Positions 44,140 through 54,384 of a stretch of 64,000 bases of DNA are shown piece by piece. How positions within the stretch are numbered: the stretch's first letter is position 1; each line of letters starts with the position of its first letter. This DNA is from Aminobacter anthyllidis (GTDB lineage Bacteria; Pseudomonadota; Alphaproteobacteria; Rhizobiales; Rhizobiaceae). The position numbers were made by a program, and so were the translations under genes. The notes under the pieces were generated by a model. The model was given only the letters and a program-made list of their open reading frames with translations, made no database searches and was not told where the DNA came from. Location: positions 124,001 to 188,000 of the forward strand of contig NZ_JAFLWW010000001.1 of the NCBI RefSeq assembly GCF_018555685.1. Direction: 5' to 3'.

Positions 44140-46806
44140 ATGAGTGGCGTGAACGAGATCCGGTCGACATTTCTCGACTACTTCAAGAAGAACGGGCACG
44201 AGGTGGTGGCCTCCAGTCCGCTCGTACCGCGCAACGACCCGACCTTGATGTTCACCAATGCCGGCATGGTGCAGTTCAAGAACGTCTTCACCGGTCTTGA
44301 GAAGCGTTCCTATTCGCGCGCCGCGACCGCCCAGAAGAGCGTGCGTGCCGGCGGCAAGCACAACGATCTCGACAATGTCGGCTACACTGCCCGCCATCTC
44401 ACCTTCTTCGAGATGCTCGGCAATTTCTCGTTTGGCGACTATTTCAAGGAGCACGCCATTGAGCTTGCCTGGAATCTGATCACCAAGGAATACGGGCTGA
44501 ACAAGGACAAGCTGCTCGTCACCGTCTACCACACCGACGACGAGGCGGCCGGCTACTGGAAGAAGATCGCCGGTTTCTCCGACGACCGCATCATCCGTAT
44601 CGCCACGTCGGATAATTTCTGGGCCATGGGCGACACCGGTCCTTGCGGTCCGTGCTCGGAGATCTTCATCGATCGCGGTGATCATATCTGGGGCGGCCCT
44701 CCCGGCAGCCCCGAGGAGGATGGCGACCGCTTCCTCGAGTTCTGGAACCTCGTCTTCATGCAGTACGAGCAGGTGACGAAGGAGCAGCGCATCGATCTGC
44801 CGCGCCCATCCATCGACACCGGCATGGGCCTCGAACGCATGGCCTCGATCCTCCAGGGCGTCGAGACCGTCTTCGAGACCGACCTGTTCCGCCATCTCAT
44901 CGATGCGGCTTCATCGGCGATCGGCCGCGGGCCGGACGCGAGCAACGTCGGTTCGTATCGCGTGATCGCCGATCACCTGCGCTCGTCCTGCTTCCTCGTC
45001 GCCGATGGCGTGCTGCCGTCGAACGAAGGACGTGGCTACGTGCTCCGCCGCATCATGCGCCGCGCCATGCGCCACGCGCAGCTGCTCGGCGCCAACGAAC
45101 CACTGATGTGGAAGCTCGTGCCGGCGCTTGTCCGCGAAATGGCCCAGGCCTATCCGGAGCTCGGCCGTGGCGAAGCGCTCATCACCGAGACGCTGAAGCT
45201 TGAGGAAACCCGTTTCCGCAAGACGCTGGTGCGTGGCCTCGGCCTGCTCGCCGATGCCACCGAGACGCTTGGCTCCGGCGACATGCTTGACGGGGAGACC
45301 GCATTCAAGCTCTACGACACCTATGGCTTCCCGCTCGATCTGACGCAGGACGCGCTGCGCCAGCGCAGCATCTCGGTCGACCTCGCCGGCTTCACCGATG
45401 CCATGGCGCGCCAGAAGGCGGAAGCCCGCGCCAACTGGGCCGGTTCAGGCGAAGCCGCAACCGAGACGGTCTGGTTCGGCATCAAGGACAGGAACGGCGC
45501 CACCGAGTTCCTCGGCTACGAGACCGAGCAGGCCGAAGGCGTTGTCCTGACCCTGATCAAGGACGGTGCCGAAGTCGCAAGCGCTGCGGCAGGCGACACC
45601 GTTGCCATCGTCGTCAACCAGACGCCATTCTACGGCGAATCCGGCGGCCAGATGGGCGACACCGGCACCATGTCGGGCGAAGGTTTCACCATCGAGGTCA
45701 CCGATACACAGAAGAAGGCCGACGGCCTGTTCGTCCACTACGGCAAGGTGACCAGCGGCAAGCTCAAGACCGGTGCCGTCGTCGAGCTGAAGGTCGACCA
45801 TAACAGGCGGACCCGCCTGCGTTCGAACCACTCGGCGACCCACCTTATCCACGAGGCGCTGCGCGAGGTGCTCGGCACCCATGTGGCGCAGAAGGGCTCG
45901 CTGGTGGCGCCTGAGCGCCTGCGCTTCGACATCTCGCACAACAAGCCGATCTCTGCGGACGAGCTCGAGCAGGTCGAGCGCATGTCGAACGAAATCGTTG
46001 TCCAGAACAGCCCGGTCACGACGCGCCTGATGAGCGTTGACGACGCCATTGCCGAAGGCGCCATGGCGCTGTTCGGCGAAAAATACGGCGATGAGGTCCG
46101 CGTCGTTGCGATGGGCACCGGTATCCACGGCGCCAAGGCCAACCGGCCCTATTCCGTCGAGCTCTGCGGCGGCACGCATGTCACCGCCACCGGTGATATC
46201 GGCCTGGTGCGCATCGTCTCCGACAGCGCGGTTGCCGCCGGCGTCCGCCGTATCGAGGCGCTGACCGGCGAAGCCGCCCGTCGCCACCTCGACGAGCAGG
46301 ATCGCCGCCTGAAGGCTGTTGCGGCATCGCTCAAGGTTTCGCCCGCCGACGTGCTGGCGCGGGTCGAGGCACTTGTCGAGGAGCGCAAGAAGCTCGAACG
46401 CGAGCTCACCGAGGCGCGCAAGAAGCTGGCGCTCGGAGGCTCCAATGGTGCCGGTTCCGCCGATGAGAGCGAGACTGTCGCTGGCGTCAGCTTCCTTGGC
46501 AAGGTGGTATCAGGCGTGGCGCCGAAGGACCTCAAGCCGCTCGCCGATTCCGGCAAGGCCTCGCTCGGTTCGGGCGTGGTGGTGTTTGTCGGTTCGGGCG
46601 ACGATGGCAAGGCGAGCGTCGTGGTCGCCGTCACTGAAGACCTGACCAAGCGTTTCAGCGCTGTCGACTTGGTCCGTGTGGCATCCGCTGCACTCGGCGG
46701 CCAGGGCGGTGGCGGCCGTGCCGACATGGCCCAGGCCGGCGGCCCCGACGCCACCAAGGCAGCCGATGCGGTCGCGGCGGTCAAGGCTGCGATGACGGCT
46801 GCCTGA
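44140..46806 (+). CDS. alaS: Alanyl-tRNA synthetase
   Basis: An 888-residue class II synthetase charging tRNA-Ala. Domains in order: catalytic core ([19 protein letters not shown] to about residue 240, with [12 protein letters not shown] and [11 protein letters not shown]), the tRNA-binding middle, the editing domain with [11 protein letters not shown] (zinc ligands) and [17 protein letters not shown], and the C-terminal DHHA1/oligomerisation region ending in a glycine-alanine-rich tail. The start at 44140 fits the family N-terminus; the frame is open 64 codons upstream through the recA terminator, which is not used. A classical terminator follows. Confidence 0.97.
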   Translation: MSGVNEIRSTFLDYFKKNGHEVVASSPLVPRNDPTLMFTNAGMVQFKNVFTGLEKRSYSRAATAQKSVRAGGKHNDLDNVGYTARHLTFFEMLGNFSFGDYFKEHAIELAWNLITKEYGLNKDKLLVTVYHTDDEAAGYWKKIAGFSDDRIIRIATSDNFWAMGDTGPCGPCSEIFIDRGDHIWGGPPGSPEEDGDRFLEFWNLVFMQYEQVTKEQRIDLPRPSIDTGMGLERMASILQGVETVFETDLFRHLIDAASSAIGRGPDASNVGSYRVIADHLRSSCFLVADGVLPSNEGRGYVLRRIMRRAMRHAQLLGANEPLMWKLVPALVREMAQAYPELGRGEALITETLKLEETRFRKTLVRGLGLLADATETLGSGDMLDGETAFKLYDTYGFPLDLTQDALRQRSISVDLAGFTDAMARQKAEARANWAGSGEAATETVWFGIKDRNGATEFLGYETEQAEGVVLTLIKDGAEVASAAAGDTVAIVVNQTPFYGESGGQMGDTGTMSGEGFTIEVTDTQKKADGLFVHYGKVTSGKLKTGAVVELKVDHNRRTRLRSNHSATHLIHEALREVLGTHVAQKGSLVAPERLRFDISHNKPISADELEQVERMSNEIVVQNSPVTTRLMSVDDAIAEGAMALFGEKYGDEVRVVAMGTGIHGAKANRPYSVELCGGTHVTATGDIGLVRIVSDSAVAAGVRRIEALTGEAARRHLDEQDRRLKAVAASLKVSPADVLARVEALVEERKKLERELTEARKKLALGGSNGAGSADESETVAGVSFLGKVVSGVAPKDLKPLADSGKASLGSGVVVFVGSGDDGKASVVVAVTEDLTKRFSAVDLVRVASAALGGQGGGGRADMAQAGGPDATKAADAVAAVKAAMTAA

Positions 46807-46828
46807 ACCGGGCATCTATCGAAACTCG

Positions 46829-46856
46829 AAAAAGGCCCGCTTGGCGGGCCTTTTTT
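46829..46856 (+). terminator. Rho-independent terminator after alaS
   Basis: Seven-pair G/C stem GGCCCGC/GCGGGCC with a three-base loop (46834-46850), flanked by A5 and followed by T6. Confidence 0.92.
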
Positions 46857-46941
46857 GTTTCCGGCACGCGCCGCAAGTCAGCAGGATTTGTCAAACCGGG
46901 CTATGGTTCTGTCCAGCCGATCGATTTGCAAGAGGTTTGGC

Positions 46942-47790
46942 ATGAACGGTGAGACGGCATGGGCGGTGTATGAAACCCGCCTGAGAAGGGTTTCGGCACA
47001 CATCCACGCGCACCTCGACGAGGAGCTGGATATGGACCGCCTGGCCGACATCGCCTGCATGTCGAGCTATCACTGGCACAGGATCTACCGCGCCATCTAC
47101 GGCGAGACGCTTGCCGCCACCGTCAAGCGTCTCAGGCTGCACCGCGCCGCAGGTGACATCGTGGGAACGGATCTGAGTGTCGGCGAAATTGCAAAGCGGT
47201 CTGGCTATCCCAATGTCCAGTCGTTCAACCGCATCTTCAAGGCCGTCTACGGCATGCCGCCGGCGCGCTACCGGAGGGAGGGAAGCCACAAGCTCTTCGA
47301 AACCCACAGAGGAAAGGCTTCCCACGTGTTCGACGTTCACATCCGCAATATCCCTGACACCAGCCTAGTTGGCGTCGCCCATCAAGGCTCCTACCTGCAG
47401 ATCGGCCAGGCTTTCGAGCAGCTGTTCGGCACGCTCTACGCCCGTGGCCAGGCGCGGCCCGACATGCGCATGATCGGCGTCTATCTCGACGATCCCGATC
47501 TCGTTGCCGAGGACAAGCTGCGCTCCGTCGCCTGCGTCAGTGCCGACGCCTCTGCACCCGCCGCCGCACCGCTCGAGCGTCGCGCAATCTCGGGCGGCGA
47601 CTATGCCGTTCTGCGCCACAAGGGCCCCTATGCCGAGATGCACAAGGCCTACAAATGGCTCTATGCCGAATGGCTGCCGAAATCGGGCCGCCAGCTGCGC
47701 GATGCGCTCATGTTCGAGGAATACGTCAACAACCCGCGCGACGTGGCGCCGTCAGAGCTTCTGACCGACATCCACCTGCCATTGGCCTGA
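46942..47790 (+). CDS. AraC family regulator with GyrI-like effector domain
   Basis: A 282-residue regulator with the domain order reversed relative to the AraC pair at the left end. The DNA-binding part is first (residues about 12-115: LDMDRLADIACMSSYHWHRIYRAIYGETLAATVKRLRLHRAA, then SGYPNVQSFNRIFKAVYGMPPARYR). A GyrI-like domain follows from about residue 130 (VHIRNIPDTSLVGVAHQGSY to the C-terminus), a fold that binds small hydrophobic or cationic compounds, as in Rob and SbmC. The ATG at 46942 has AGAGG upstream. It may control efflux or stress genes; the target is not evident. Confidence 0.9.
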   Translation: MNGETAWAVYETRLRRVSAHIHAHLDEELDMDRLADIACMSSYHWHRIYRAIYGETLAATVKRLRLHRAAGDIVGTDLSVGEIAKRSGYPNVQSFNRIFKAVYGMPPARYRREGSHKLFETHRGKASHVFDVHIRNIPDTSLVGVAHQGSYLQIGQAFEQLFGTLYARGQARPDMRMIGVYLDDPDLVAEDKLRSVACVSADASAPAAAPLERRAISGGDYAVLRHKGPYAEMHKAYKWLYAEWLPKSGRQLRDALMFEEYVNNPRDVAPSELLTDIHLPLA

Positions 47791-47819
47791 GCAGCGGTTC
47801 GTGGAGACATCAGTGGCCG

Positions 47820-48605
47820 TCAGATGAACTCGCGGCCACCGGTGTACTGGCGGCGAAGCCGCCGGATCACCCATTTGTGCAGCGGCTGGTTTCGCCGGCG
47901 ATGAAGAAAGACAGTCTGGCGAAATGGCATTTCGCCGGACAGTCCTGAATCCCACGGCCCAAATTGCGACGGGTCGGGGAAAAGCGCCGCGTTGTGTCTT
48001 TTCGCAAGGATGGTCAGCACCGACTGGTCGTGTCGGTGATCAACGAAGCCTGGCAGGTTGGGCAGGTTATGAATGTTCGGCGCATCGGTCAGACATGCTT
48101 CGCTCGCCATGGCTTCGGATAGGCGCGTCGCAAACTGCCTGGCTTCCGGTCCGGCCCGGTAAAGCTGCATTCCAGCCCATAACTGCGGCAGCGACCAGAA
48201 TTCTTCCGTGTCGGCATTCAATTCGACGAAGCAGTCGCGCTTGGTCCATATCGATTGCCGCATCGCACCGCCCATTTGGAAGAGGCTCACAGGGTGCTTT
48301 TCCGCCAACGCGATGAGTGGAGCCGGGTCGGCGATGAAGGTCATGGCGACATCGGTATAGAGAACCGACGTGCCATCCGGCACGCTGTTCAGGACATCCA
48401 TGATGACAAATGGCTTCCAGAGCCAATAGCCGGCTCCCCGCCGCGCGCTCATGATGGATGGGTATCGCTGCGCCAAATCGCGCAGAACCGGATGGTCCGG
48501 CGTATAGACAAGCGTCTCAAGGCCGAACCGGCGCGCCGTCTTCGCAAGCAATTTGGCGGCCTGCGAATAGTTCGCGGTCGCAAACGTCACGTGGACGGCA
48601 CGCAC
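47820..48605 (-). CDS. Glycosyltransferase-like protein of unknown specificity
   Basis: A 261-residue soluble protein that reads like a GT-A-fold sugar transferase. Supporting phrases are VHVTFATANYSQAAKLLAKTARRFG at the N-terminus, RRGAGYWLWKPFVIMDVL, SVLYTDVAMTFIADPAPLI (with an aspartate in the place of a metal-binding DxD motif but only one acidic residue seen), and RHDQSVLTILAKRHNAALFPDP. The C-terminus is very basic (HRRRNQPLHKWVIRRLRRQ). The start is a GTG with a weak ribosome site, 22 bases behind the icd stop. Assignment is by pattern only. Confidence 0.6.
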   Translation of the reverse strand: MRAVHVTFATANYSQAAKLLAKTARRFGLETLVYTPDHPVLRDLAQRYPSIMSARRGAGYWLWKPFVIMDVLNSVPDGTSVLYTDVAMTFIADPAPLIALAEKHPVSLFQMGGAMRQSIWTKRDCFVELNADTEEFWSLPQLWAGMQLYRAGPEARQFATRLSEAMASEACLTDAPNIHNLPNLPGFVDHRHDQSVLTILAKRHNAALFPDPSQFGPWDSGLSGEMPFRQTVFLHRRRNQPLHKWVIRRLRRQYTGGREFI

Positions 48606-48627
48606 TGGTTCGGCCTGTCTTAGGCTA

Positions 48628-49839
48628 TCAGCCCATCGCCTTCTGCAGGTTCTCGTCGATCTTGTCGAGGAAACCGGTGGTCGACAGCCAGGGCTGGTCG
48701 GGACCGATTAGCAGCGACAGGTCCTTTGTCATGAAGCCGCTTTCGACGGTCTGGATGCAGACGCGCTCCAGCGTCTCGGAGAAACGCTTCAGATCGGCGT
48801 TGTCGTCGAGCTTGGCGCGGTGGGCCAGGCCACGGGTCCAGGCGAAGATCGAGGCGATCGAGTTGGTCGAGGTTTCCTCGCCCTTCTGGTGCTGGCGGTA
48901 GTGGCGGGTCACGGTGCCGTGGGCGGCTTCTGCTTCCACCGTCTTGCCATCCGGCGTCATCAGCACCGAGGTCATCAGGCCGAGCGAGCCGAAGCCCTGC
49001 GCCACCGTGTCGGACTGGACGTCGCCGTCATAGTTCTTGCAGGCCCAGACATAGCCGCCCGACCACTTCAGGCTCGAAGCCACCATGTCGTCGATCAGGC
49101 GGTGTTCGTACCAGAGCTTGCGCGCCTTGAACTCGGCTTCGAATTCCTTCTCGTAGACGTCCTGGAAGATGTCCTTGAAGCGGCCGTCATAGGCCTTGAG
49201 GATGGTGTTCTTGGTCGACAGATAGACCGGGTAGTTGCGCAGCAGGCCGTAATTGAGCGAGGCGCGGGCGAATTCGCGGATCGACTCGTCGAGGTTGTAC
49301 ATGGCCATGGCAACGCCGGCGCCCGGCGCGTCGAACACGTCATGCTCGATCACTTGGCCGTCGTCGCCGACGAACTTGATCGACAGCTTGCCCTTGCCGG
49401 GGAATTTGAAATCGGTCGCCTTGTACTGGTCGCCGAAAGCGTGACGGCCGACGATGATCGGCTTGGTCCAGCCCGGCACCAGGCGGGGCACGTTCTTCAT
49501 GATGATCGGCTCGCGGAAGATGGTGCCGCCGAGGATGTTGCGGATGGTGCCGTTTGGCGACTTCCACATCTTCTTGAGCTTGAATTCTTCGACGCGCTGC
49601 TCGTCAGGGGTGATGGTGGCGCACTTCACGCCGACGCCGTGCTTGTTGATGGCGTTGGCGGCGTCGATCGTCACCTGGTCGTTGGTGGCGTCGCGGTGCT
49701 CGATGCCGAGGTCGTAATATTCCAGGTTGAGATCGAGATAGGGGTGGATCAGCTTGTCCTTGATGAACTGCCAGATGATGCGGGTCATCTCATCGCCGTC
49801 GAGCTCGACGACGGGCTTGGCCACCTTGATCTTCGCCAT
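48628..49839 (-). CDS. icd: Isocitrate dehydrogenase (NADP+)
   Basis: A 403-residue TCA-cycle enzyme converting isocitrate to 2-oxoglutarate with NADP+. It is of the homodimeric, eukaryote-like subfamily (IDH type II): [35 protein letters not shown] at the N-terminus, [38 protein letters not shown] with substrate arginines, and [30 protein letters not shown] in the cofactor region. Length fits. This subfamily is the one normally found in rhizobia. It is divergent from trmJ across about 420 bases. Confidence 0.97.
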   Translation of the reverse strand: MAKIKVAKPVVELDGDEMTRIIWQFIKDKLIHPYLDLNLEYYDLGIEHRDATNDQVTIDAANAINKHGVGVKCATITPDEQRVEEFKLKKMWKSPNGTIRNILGGTIFREPIIMKNVPRLVPGWTKPIIVGRHAFGDQYKATDFKFPGKGKLSIKFVGDDGQVIEHDVFDAPGAGVAMAMYNLDESIREFARASLNYGLLRNYPVYLSTKNTILKAYDGRFKDIFQDVYEKEFEAEFKARKLWYEHRLIDDMVASSLKWSGGYVWACKNYDGDVQSDTVAQGFGSLGLMTSVLMTPDGKTVEAEAAHGTVTRHYRQHQKGEETSTNSIASIFAWTRGLAHRAKLDDNADLKRFSETLERVCIQTVESGFMTKDLSLLIGPDQPWLSTTGFLDKIDENLQKAMG

Positions 49840-50261
49840 GGGAAAATGCCTCTTCTTGCCTGGAACCAGCCGGTTCCGGAGGGTTCACGATTGGGAGTGC
49901 GGCCCCTATACCAAAGCGAATCGGAGCGCGCAAATGATTGCCCTTGCTACCTTGGACGTGTCTGCTGACAATGTATGAATCGTCTCCGGCCGACACGTGC
50001 CGTCGCAGCCGCGCAAGTCATTTCTTCGTTGGTCTTTGACGGACATCGGCCAGACAAAGCGCGAGGCGGCGATCCAGCCCGTGATGGCATCCTCGCGCAC
50101 GAGCATGCCACCATCCTTCCCATCATAAGGTCGTCGCCGATGAAAGCCCGGATCTGGTCCGCAAGGTCGTCCGCCATGCTTGTTCCTTACCAGAACTTCA
50201 TTTTCAGCGCCGAATGTGGCAGGGACGCGCAAAAGGCGCAATTCTCGGTTCAATCGCAGCA
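49840..50261. other. Intergenic region between icd and trmJ
   Basis: About 420 bases between divergent genes, holding both promoters. A minus-strand open frame starting MADDLADQIRAFIG at 50177 looks protein-like for about 18 residues and then loses that character, while another frame then reads GMLVREDAITGWIAASRF; this could be a small frameshifted gene, but the evidence is too thin to call. Confidence 0.45.
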
Positions 50262-51143
50262 ATGTCAGACACCCCAATCCCCGCACAACCCGCCGCACCG
50301 GTGATCATTCTTGTCGAGCCTCAGCTCGGCGAGAACATCGGCATGGTGGCGCGCGCCATGGCCAATTTCGGCCTCGGCGAGTTGCGCCTGGTCAATCCCC
50401 GCGATGGCTGGCCGAACGAGAAGGCGAGGGCTGCCGCCAGCAACGCCGATCATGTCATCGACGGAGTCGTGGTCTTCCCAGATCTCGCATCCGCCGTTGC
50501 CGATCTCAATTTTGTCTTTGCCACCACAGCGCGTCAGCGCGACGGTTTCAAGCGTGTCGCCGGACCCGTCGAAGCCGGGCGGACGCTGCGCGGCCATGCC
50601 GCTTCGGGACTTCGCACCGGCATCTTGTTCGGACGCGAGCGTTTCGGCCTCTACAACGAGGAAGTGAGCCTTGCCGACGAGATCGTCACCTTCCCGGTCG
50701 ATCCCAGGTTCGCCTCCCTCAACATCGCCCAGGCGGTGCTGTTGATGTCCTATGAATGGATGAAGTCTGGCCTGGAAGATGAGACGCAGACCAATTTCAG
50801 CGGCCCCGAAATGACGCCGGCGACCAAGGACCAACTGCACGGGCTGTTCAACCATCTTGAATCTGCCCTCGATACGCGGGGCTATTTCCGCCCGGCGGCC
50901 AAGAAGCCCAAGATGGTCGACAATTTGCGCTCGGTGCTGACGCGGCCCGGCTTCTTCGCGCCTGAACTCAAGGTTTTGCGCGGCGTGGTGGCCTCGCTCG
51001 ACTATTTTTCGCCCAAGGAACCGCGCGGTGCCGGCTACCCCGACCGCAAGGCGAAGGTCGACCATGCCGCCCATTCCGGCGGCGCGGATAGCGATGAAGA
51101 CGACACGCCGCCGGTCGGTGGCAGGGGGCTCGACAATGACTGA
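50262..51143 (+). CDS. trmJ: tRNA (cytidine/uridine-2'-O-)-methyltransferase TrmJ
   Basis: A 293-residue SPOUT-class RNA methyltransferase of the TrmH superfamily, predicted to methylate the ribose at tRNA position 32. The SPOUT motifs are visible: [39 protein letters not shown] at the N-terminus, [20 protein letters not shown], and [15 protein letters not shown] (the S-adenosylmethionine knot). The C-terminal helical extension is typical of TrmJ. The start at 50262 fits the family; the frame is open 16 codons further. Its 3-prime end overlaps the murI start by eight bases. Confidence 0.9.
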   Translation: MSDTPIPAQPAAPVIILVEPQLGENIGMVARAMANFGLGELRLVNPRDGWPNEKARAAASNADHVIDGVVVFPDLASAVADLNFVFATTARQRDGFKRVAGPVEAGRTLRGHAASGLRTGILFGRERFGLYNEEVSLADEIVTFPVDPRFASLNIAQAVLLMSYEWMKSGLEDETQTNFSGPEMTPATKDQLHGLFNHLESALDTRGYFRPAAKKPKMVDNLRSVLTRPGFFAPELKVLRGVVASLDYFSPKEPRGAGYPDRKAKVDHAAHSGGADSDEDDTPPVGGRGLDND

Positions 51144-51930
51144 CCGCCCGATCCTGATGTTTGATTCAGGCATTGGCGGGCTGACGGTGCTGCGTGAGGC
51201 GCGTGTGCTGATGCCCGAGCGCCGATTCGTCTACGTCGCCGACGATGCGGCATTCCCCTACGGCGCGTGGGAGGAGCCAGCGCTGAAGGCACGCATCCTT
51301 GATCTGTTCGGCGGGCTGCTTGAGCGTTTCGACCCGGAGATTTCGGTCGTTCCCTGCAATACGGCGTCCACGCTGGTCATCGACGCGCTGCGCCAGGCAT
51401 TTTCCGGCCATCCGTTTGTCGGCACGGTACCGGCGATCAAACCGGCGGCGGAGCGGACCCGTTCAGGCCTGGTTTCGGTGCTGGCGACGCCAGGCACGGT
51501 CAAGCGGCAATACACGCGTGACCTGATCACCCAATGGGCGACGAAATGCCATGTCCGGCTGGTCGGCAGCGACCGGCTGGCGCAGATGGCCGAAATCTAC
51601 ATGCGCGACGGCTTTGTCGATGAGCAGGCGGTCAAGGACGAGATCGCGCCTTGCTTCATCGAGCAGGACGGTCGCCGCACCGACATCGTCGTGCTCGCCT
51701 GCACGCACTACCCGTTCCTGGTCAACCGCATGCGCAAGACGGCGCCCTGGCCGGTCGACTGGATCGACCCGGCCGAGGCTATCGCGCGCCGCGCATTGTC
51801 GCTGCTCGATGGCTCGCGCGGCAGGCGCGACGATGCCGGTCCCGATATCGCTGTCTTCACCTCGAACCGGACCGATTTCGCCACCCGCCGTCTGATGCAG
51901 GGCTTTGGGCTGACAATTCAGGGAACATGA
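51136..51930 (+). CDS. murI: Glutamate racemase
   Basis: A 264-residue enzyme making D-glutamate for peptidoglycan. The catalytic cysteine pair is C74 (VPCNTAST) and C189 (LACTHYPF); the N-terminus carries the substrate-binding D10-S11 (FDSGIGGL), and [11 protein letters not shown] follows. [13 protein letters not shown] is also typical. The ATG lies inside the end of trmJ, giving an eight-base overlap and likely translational coupling; the trmJ-murI pair is common in rhizobial genomes to my recollection. Confidence 0.93.
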   Translation: MTDRPILMFDSGIGGLTVLREARVLMPERRFVYVADDAAFPYGAWEEPALKARILDLFGGLLERFDPEISVVPCNTASTLVIDALRQAFSGHPFVGTVPAIKPAAERTRSGLVSVLATPGTVKRQYTRDLITQWATKCHVRLVGSDRLAQMAEIYMRDGFVDEQAVKDEIAPCFIEQDGRRTDIVVLACTHYPFLVNRMRKTAPWPVDWIDPAEAIARRALSLLDGSRGRRDDAGPDIAVFTSNRTDFATRRLMQGFGLTIQGT

Positions 51931-51975
51931 CGGCAGGGCATGCGTTTCCCAAACCCAGAGGTAAGGAGAAACGTC

Positions 51976-52164
51976 ATGCCCGCGACGTCAAAAGCTCAGC
52001 AGAAGGCCGCCGGAGCGGCCCTTTCCGCCAAGCGAGGCGAAACCAAGAAGAGCGAACTTTTCGGCGCATCGAAGGAAATGTACGAGTCGATGACCGAAAA
52101 GCAGCTCGAAGAGTTCGCCGAAACCAAGCACAAGGGTTTGCCAGAGCACAAGGCAAAGCAATGA
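51976..52164 (+). CDS. Small DUF3008 family protein
   Basis: A 62-residue, highly charged, cysteine-free protein. The DUF3008 pattern is clear: MPATSKAQQKAAGAALSAKRGE, KSELFGASKEMYESMTEKQLEEFAETKHKGLPEHK. AAGGAGA is directly before the ATG. These small proteins resemble plasmid- and stress-related KGG-like proteins and may be stress-induced, but no function is known. It stands alone between murI and a convergent oxidoreductase gene. Confidence 0.85.
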   Translation: MPATSKAQQKAAGAALSAKRGETKKSELFGASKEMYESMTEKQLEEFAETKHKGLPEHKAKQ

Positions 52165-52181
52165 GTTCCGGCCGAACGACG

Positions 52182-52817
52182 TCAGTAGCCCAGGGTGAAG
52201 CGCTTGCCGGTATGCTTGGGCGTCTCGGCTTCATCGACGATGGCGACGGCCAGGTCTTCCACCGAGATGTGGCTTTCGCCCTTGGCGTCGAATACCGGCT
52301 GGTCGCCACCGATGCGGAATTTTCCGGTGCGCTCGCCCGGAGCCATCATGATGGCTGGCGACACGAACGACCATTCCACCCCGGTCTCCGTACGCAGTGC
52401 CGCGAGCGCGTCGCGTGCCGCCCGCGCACCGTCCTTGTAGGCGTCGGGGAAGTGCGGGCCGTCGACGAGCTGCTTGCCGTCGATTTCGAGGCTGCCGGCG
52501 CCACCGACCACGATCACGCGCTTGCCAGCCGCCTTGGCCGCCGCAACGATCGCCTTTGAGCCGGCGAGGTGCTTGGCATAGATCTCAGGATCGCCCCAGC
52601 CGCCGTTGAAGGCCGAGACGATCACGTCGCTGCCGGAAATCGCGGCCTTGAGCGCCTCGGCGTCGCTGGCATCGGCCTTGACCGCGGTTACGCCGTCGAT
52701 CTGCTCGACCTTTTCCGGGCTGCGAACGATCGCCGTGACCTTGTGGCCGCGTGCGGCCGCTTCCTTGAGTACGGTGGTGCCGACAAAGCCGGATGCGCCG
52801 ATGAGAGCGATTTTCAT
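52182..52817 (-). CDS. NAD(P)-binding oxidoreductase (atypical SDR, NmrA-like)
   Basis: A 211-residue Rossmann-fold protein. The nucleotide-binding motif GASGFVGTTVLKEAAARGHKVTAIVRSPEKV is at the N-terminus, followed by VTAVKADASDAEAL and RVIVVGGAGSLEIDGKQLVD; the classical SDR catalytic Tyr-x3-Lys is not evident, as in other atypical NAD(P)H-binding members. The divergent HxlR regulator gene at 52966 starts about 150 bases away, and HxlR proteins frequently control a neighbouring quinone or aldehyde reductase of this kind. Confidence 0.88.
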   Translation of the reverse strand: MKIALIGASGFVGTTVLKEAAARGHKVTAIVRSPEKVEQIDGVTAVKADASDAEALKAAISGSDVIVSAFNGGWGDPEIYAKHLAGSKAIVAAAKAAGKRVIVVGGAGSLEIDGKQLVDGPHFPDAYKDGARAARDALAALRTETGVEWSFVSPAIMMAPGERTGKFRIGGDQPVFDAKGESHISVEDLAVAIVDEAETPKHTGKRFTLGY

Positions 52818-52877
52818 GACTGTTCTCCTGTTCGGGCTGTTTTGCCTTTCGCGGCAAAAGCAGGTATGATCTGTAAT

Positions 52878-52952
52878 CAGGTTACCAACGATAACTATAT
52901 AGATCGAACGGAAGGGCGCGAAAAGAACGCATGATTTCGTGCCCAGGTTACC
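52878..52952. promoter_or_regulatory. Two CAGGTTACC direct repeats between oxidoreductase and hxlR-type gene
   Basis: CAGGTTACC occurs at 52878-52886 and again at 52944-52952, 66 bases apart, in the 148-base divergent promoter region. The second overlaps the ribosome-site area of the HxlR gene. They could be operator halves for that regulator. Confidence 0.35.
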
Positions 52953-52965
52953 TCAGGAGAACCAC

Positions 52966-53376
52966 ATGAACGCACCAGTGAAAGCACCCGTGGCGGTGCC
53001 GCTGCTGCACGCCACGCCGGGCTTCGAAGCCGACGGCCGCAACACGTGCCCCATTCGCGAGGTGCTCGACCGCGTCGGCGACACCTGGAGCATCCTTGTG
53101 ATCATCAACCTTCAGGAGCAGTCGGTGCGTTTCAACGCGCTCAAGCGCTCGATCGAAGGCATCTCGCAACGCATGCTGACGGTCACCTTGCGCTCGCTCG
53201 AGCGCGACGGGCTGGTCACCCGCACTGTGCGGCCGACAACGCCACCCGAGGTCGAATACGCGCTGACGGAGCTCGGACAGTCGATAGCCGTGCCGATCGC
53301 ATCGCTCGGCAGCTGGGCTGCAAGCAATCGCGACCGTATGCGTCAGGCGAGGGAGGCGTTCGATCTCGAGGCGTGA
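52966..53376 (+). CDS. HxlR family transcriptional regulator
   Basis: A 136-residue winged-helix regulator of the HxlR class. The signature cysteine is in NTCPIREVLDRVGDTWSILVIINL, followed by RFNALKRSIEGISQRMLTVTLRSLERDGLVTRTV and VEYALTELGQSIAVPIASLGSWA. Many HxlR proteins sense electrophiles or oxidants through this cysteine. AGGAGA precedes the ATG at 52966. It is divergent from the NmrA-like oxidoreductase, its likely target. Confidence 0.92.
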   Translation: MNAPVKAPVAVPLLHATPGFEADGRNTCPIREVLDRVGDTWSILVIINLQEQSVRFNALKRSIEGISQRMLTVTLRSLERDGLVTRTVRPTTPPEVEYALTELGQSIAVPIASLGSWAASNRDRMRQAREAFDLEA

Positions 53377-53453
53377 TCGTCACCGCAGGAATCGGAATGC
53401 GGTGATTGATGTAACGGCCTAGCCTCGGCTCCAATGTGAAATGGAGCGCCGCT

Positions 53454-54161
53454 ATGCACGCCGACAATGTAGTTTCGAGGCTGGACTGGGATGTGATCCT
53501 TCGCGACCTCGATGAGTTCGGTGTCGCGCCGACTGGCCCGTTGCTCGACCGGCAGACTTGCCTCGAATTGAGGGCGCTTTACGACCACGACGAGCATTTC
53601 CGCAGCCGCATCGTCATGCAGCGGCATGGATTTGGGTCCGGCGAGTACAAGTACTTCGCCAACCCGCTTCCCCAGGTAATCGCCGGTCTTCGCCGAGGCT
53701 TCTACGAACGCCTCGCTCCCTTCGCCAATGGCTGGAACGAGCGCATGGGGCTCGACCGGCATTACCCGCCAGATATCGACGCCTTCCTTGCCGAATGCCA
53801 GGCGGACGGGCAGACCAAGCCGACGCCGCTTCTGCTGAAGTATGGCGCGGGCGACTACAACTGTCTGCACCAGGACGTTTACGGAGTGCACCTCTTTCCG
53901 GTCCAACTGGTGATTCTGCTCTCCGATCCACAGGCCGAGTTCGAGGGCGGCGAGTTCGTCATGACAGAACAGCGACCGCGTATGCAGTCGCGCGCAGAGG
54001 TGGTGCCGCTCGGCATCGGGCAGGGCGCGCTGTTTGCCGTCAACGACCGGCCCAAGGCTGGCTCGCGCGGCGATTACCGGGTAAAGATGCGCCACGGTGT
54101 CAGCCGCATCCGCTCCGGCGCGCGCTTCACGATGGGCGTCATCTTCCACGACGCGAAATGA
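53454..54161 (+). CDS. 2-oxoglutarate/Fe(II)-dependent oxygenase
   Basis: A 235-residue enzyme of the 2OG-Fe(II) oxygenase superfamily. The facial triad is H139-x-D141 (CLHQDVYG) and H214 (MRHGVSRI), followed by an arginine (SGARF) that would bind 2-oxoglutarate. The remainder, with RIVMQRHGFGSGEYKYFANPLP and FEGGEFVMTEQRPRMQSR, matches a group of proteins often annotated as prolyl-hydroxylase-like; the substrate is unknown. The start at 53454 is preferred because GGAG lies at normal distance; a GTG six codons earlier has no good ribosome site. Confidence 0.87.
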   Translation: MHADNVVSRLDWDVILRDLDEFGVAPTGPLLDRQTCLELRALYDHDEHFRSRIVMQRHGFGSGEYKYFANPLPQVIAGLRRGFYERLAPFANGWNERMGLDRHYPPDIDAFLAECQADGQTKPTPLLLKYGAGDYNCLHQDVYGVHLFPVQLVILLSDPQAEFEGGEFVMTEQRPRMQSRAEVVPLGIGQGALFAVNDRPKAGSRGDYRVKMRHGVSRIRSGARFTMGVIFHDAK

Positions 54162-54182
54162 GCCGGCTGCCGGCCCCAAGCG

Positions 54183-54211
54183 TTGACATTGTGGGATGTT
54201 TCGCCTAGTTA
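54183..54211 (+). promoter_or_regulatory. Candidate sigma-70 promoter of rpsD
   Basis: TTGACA at 54183-54188, 17 bases, then TAGTTA at 54206-54211, leaving a leader of about 170 bases before rpsD. The leader has a GC-rich palindromic stretch (GCCGGGC and GCCCGG around 54221-54240) that could fold; ribosomal protein S4 often binds its own leader. Confidence 0.5.
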
Positions 54212-54384
54212 GCCGCCAACGCCGGGCCGAAACGCCCGGTGTTTCATTTGACGTGTCCCGTGGGCCTTTCCGCAATGCGTGCGTGGAAGATCCTGTCAGG
54301 CTCCGAAAACGGGGGCCAGAGGAGGGCGCGTTTCCTTCACTCGAAACACGAGGTTTCGGGTGTATCATTTTGAAAGGGAATGCG

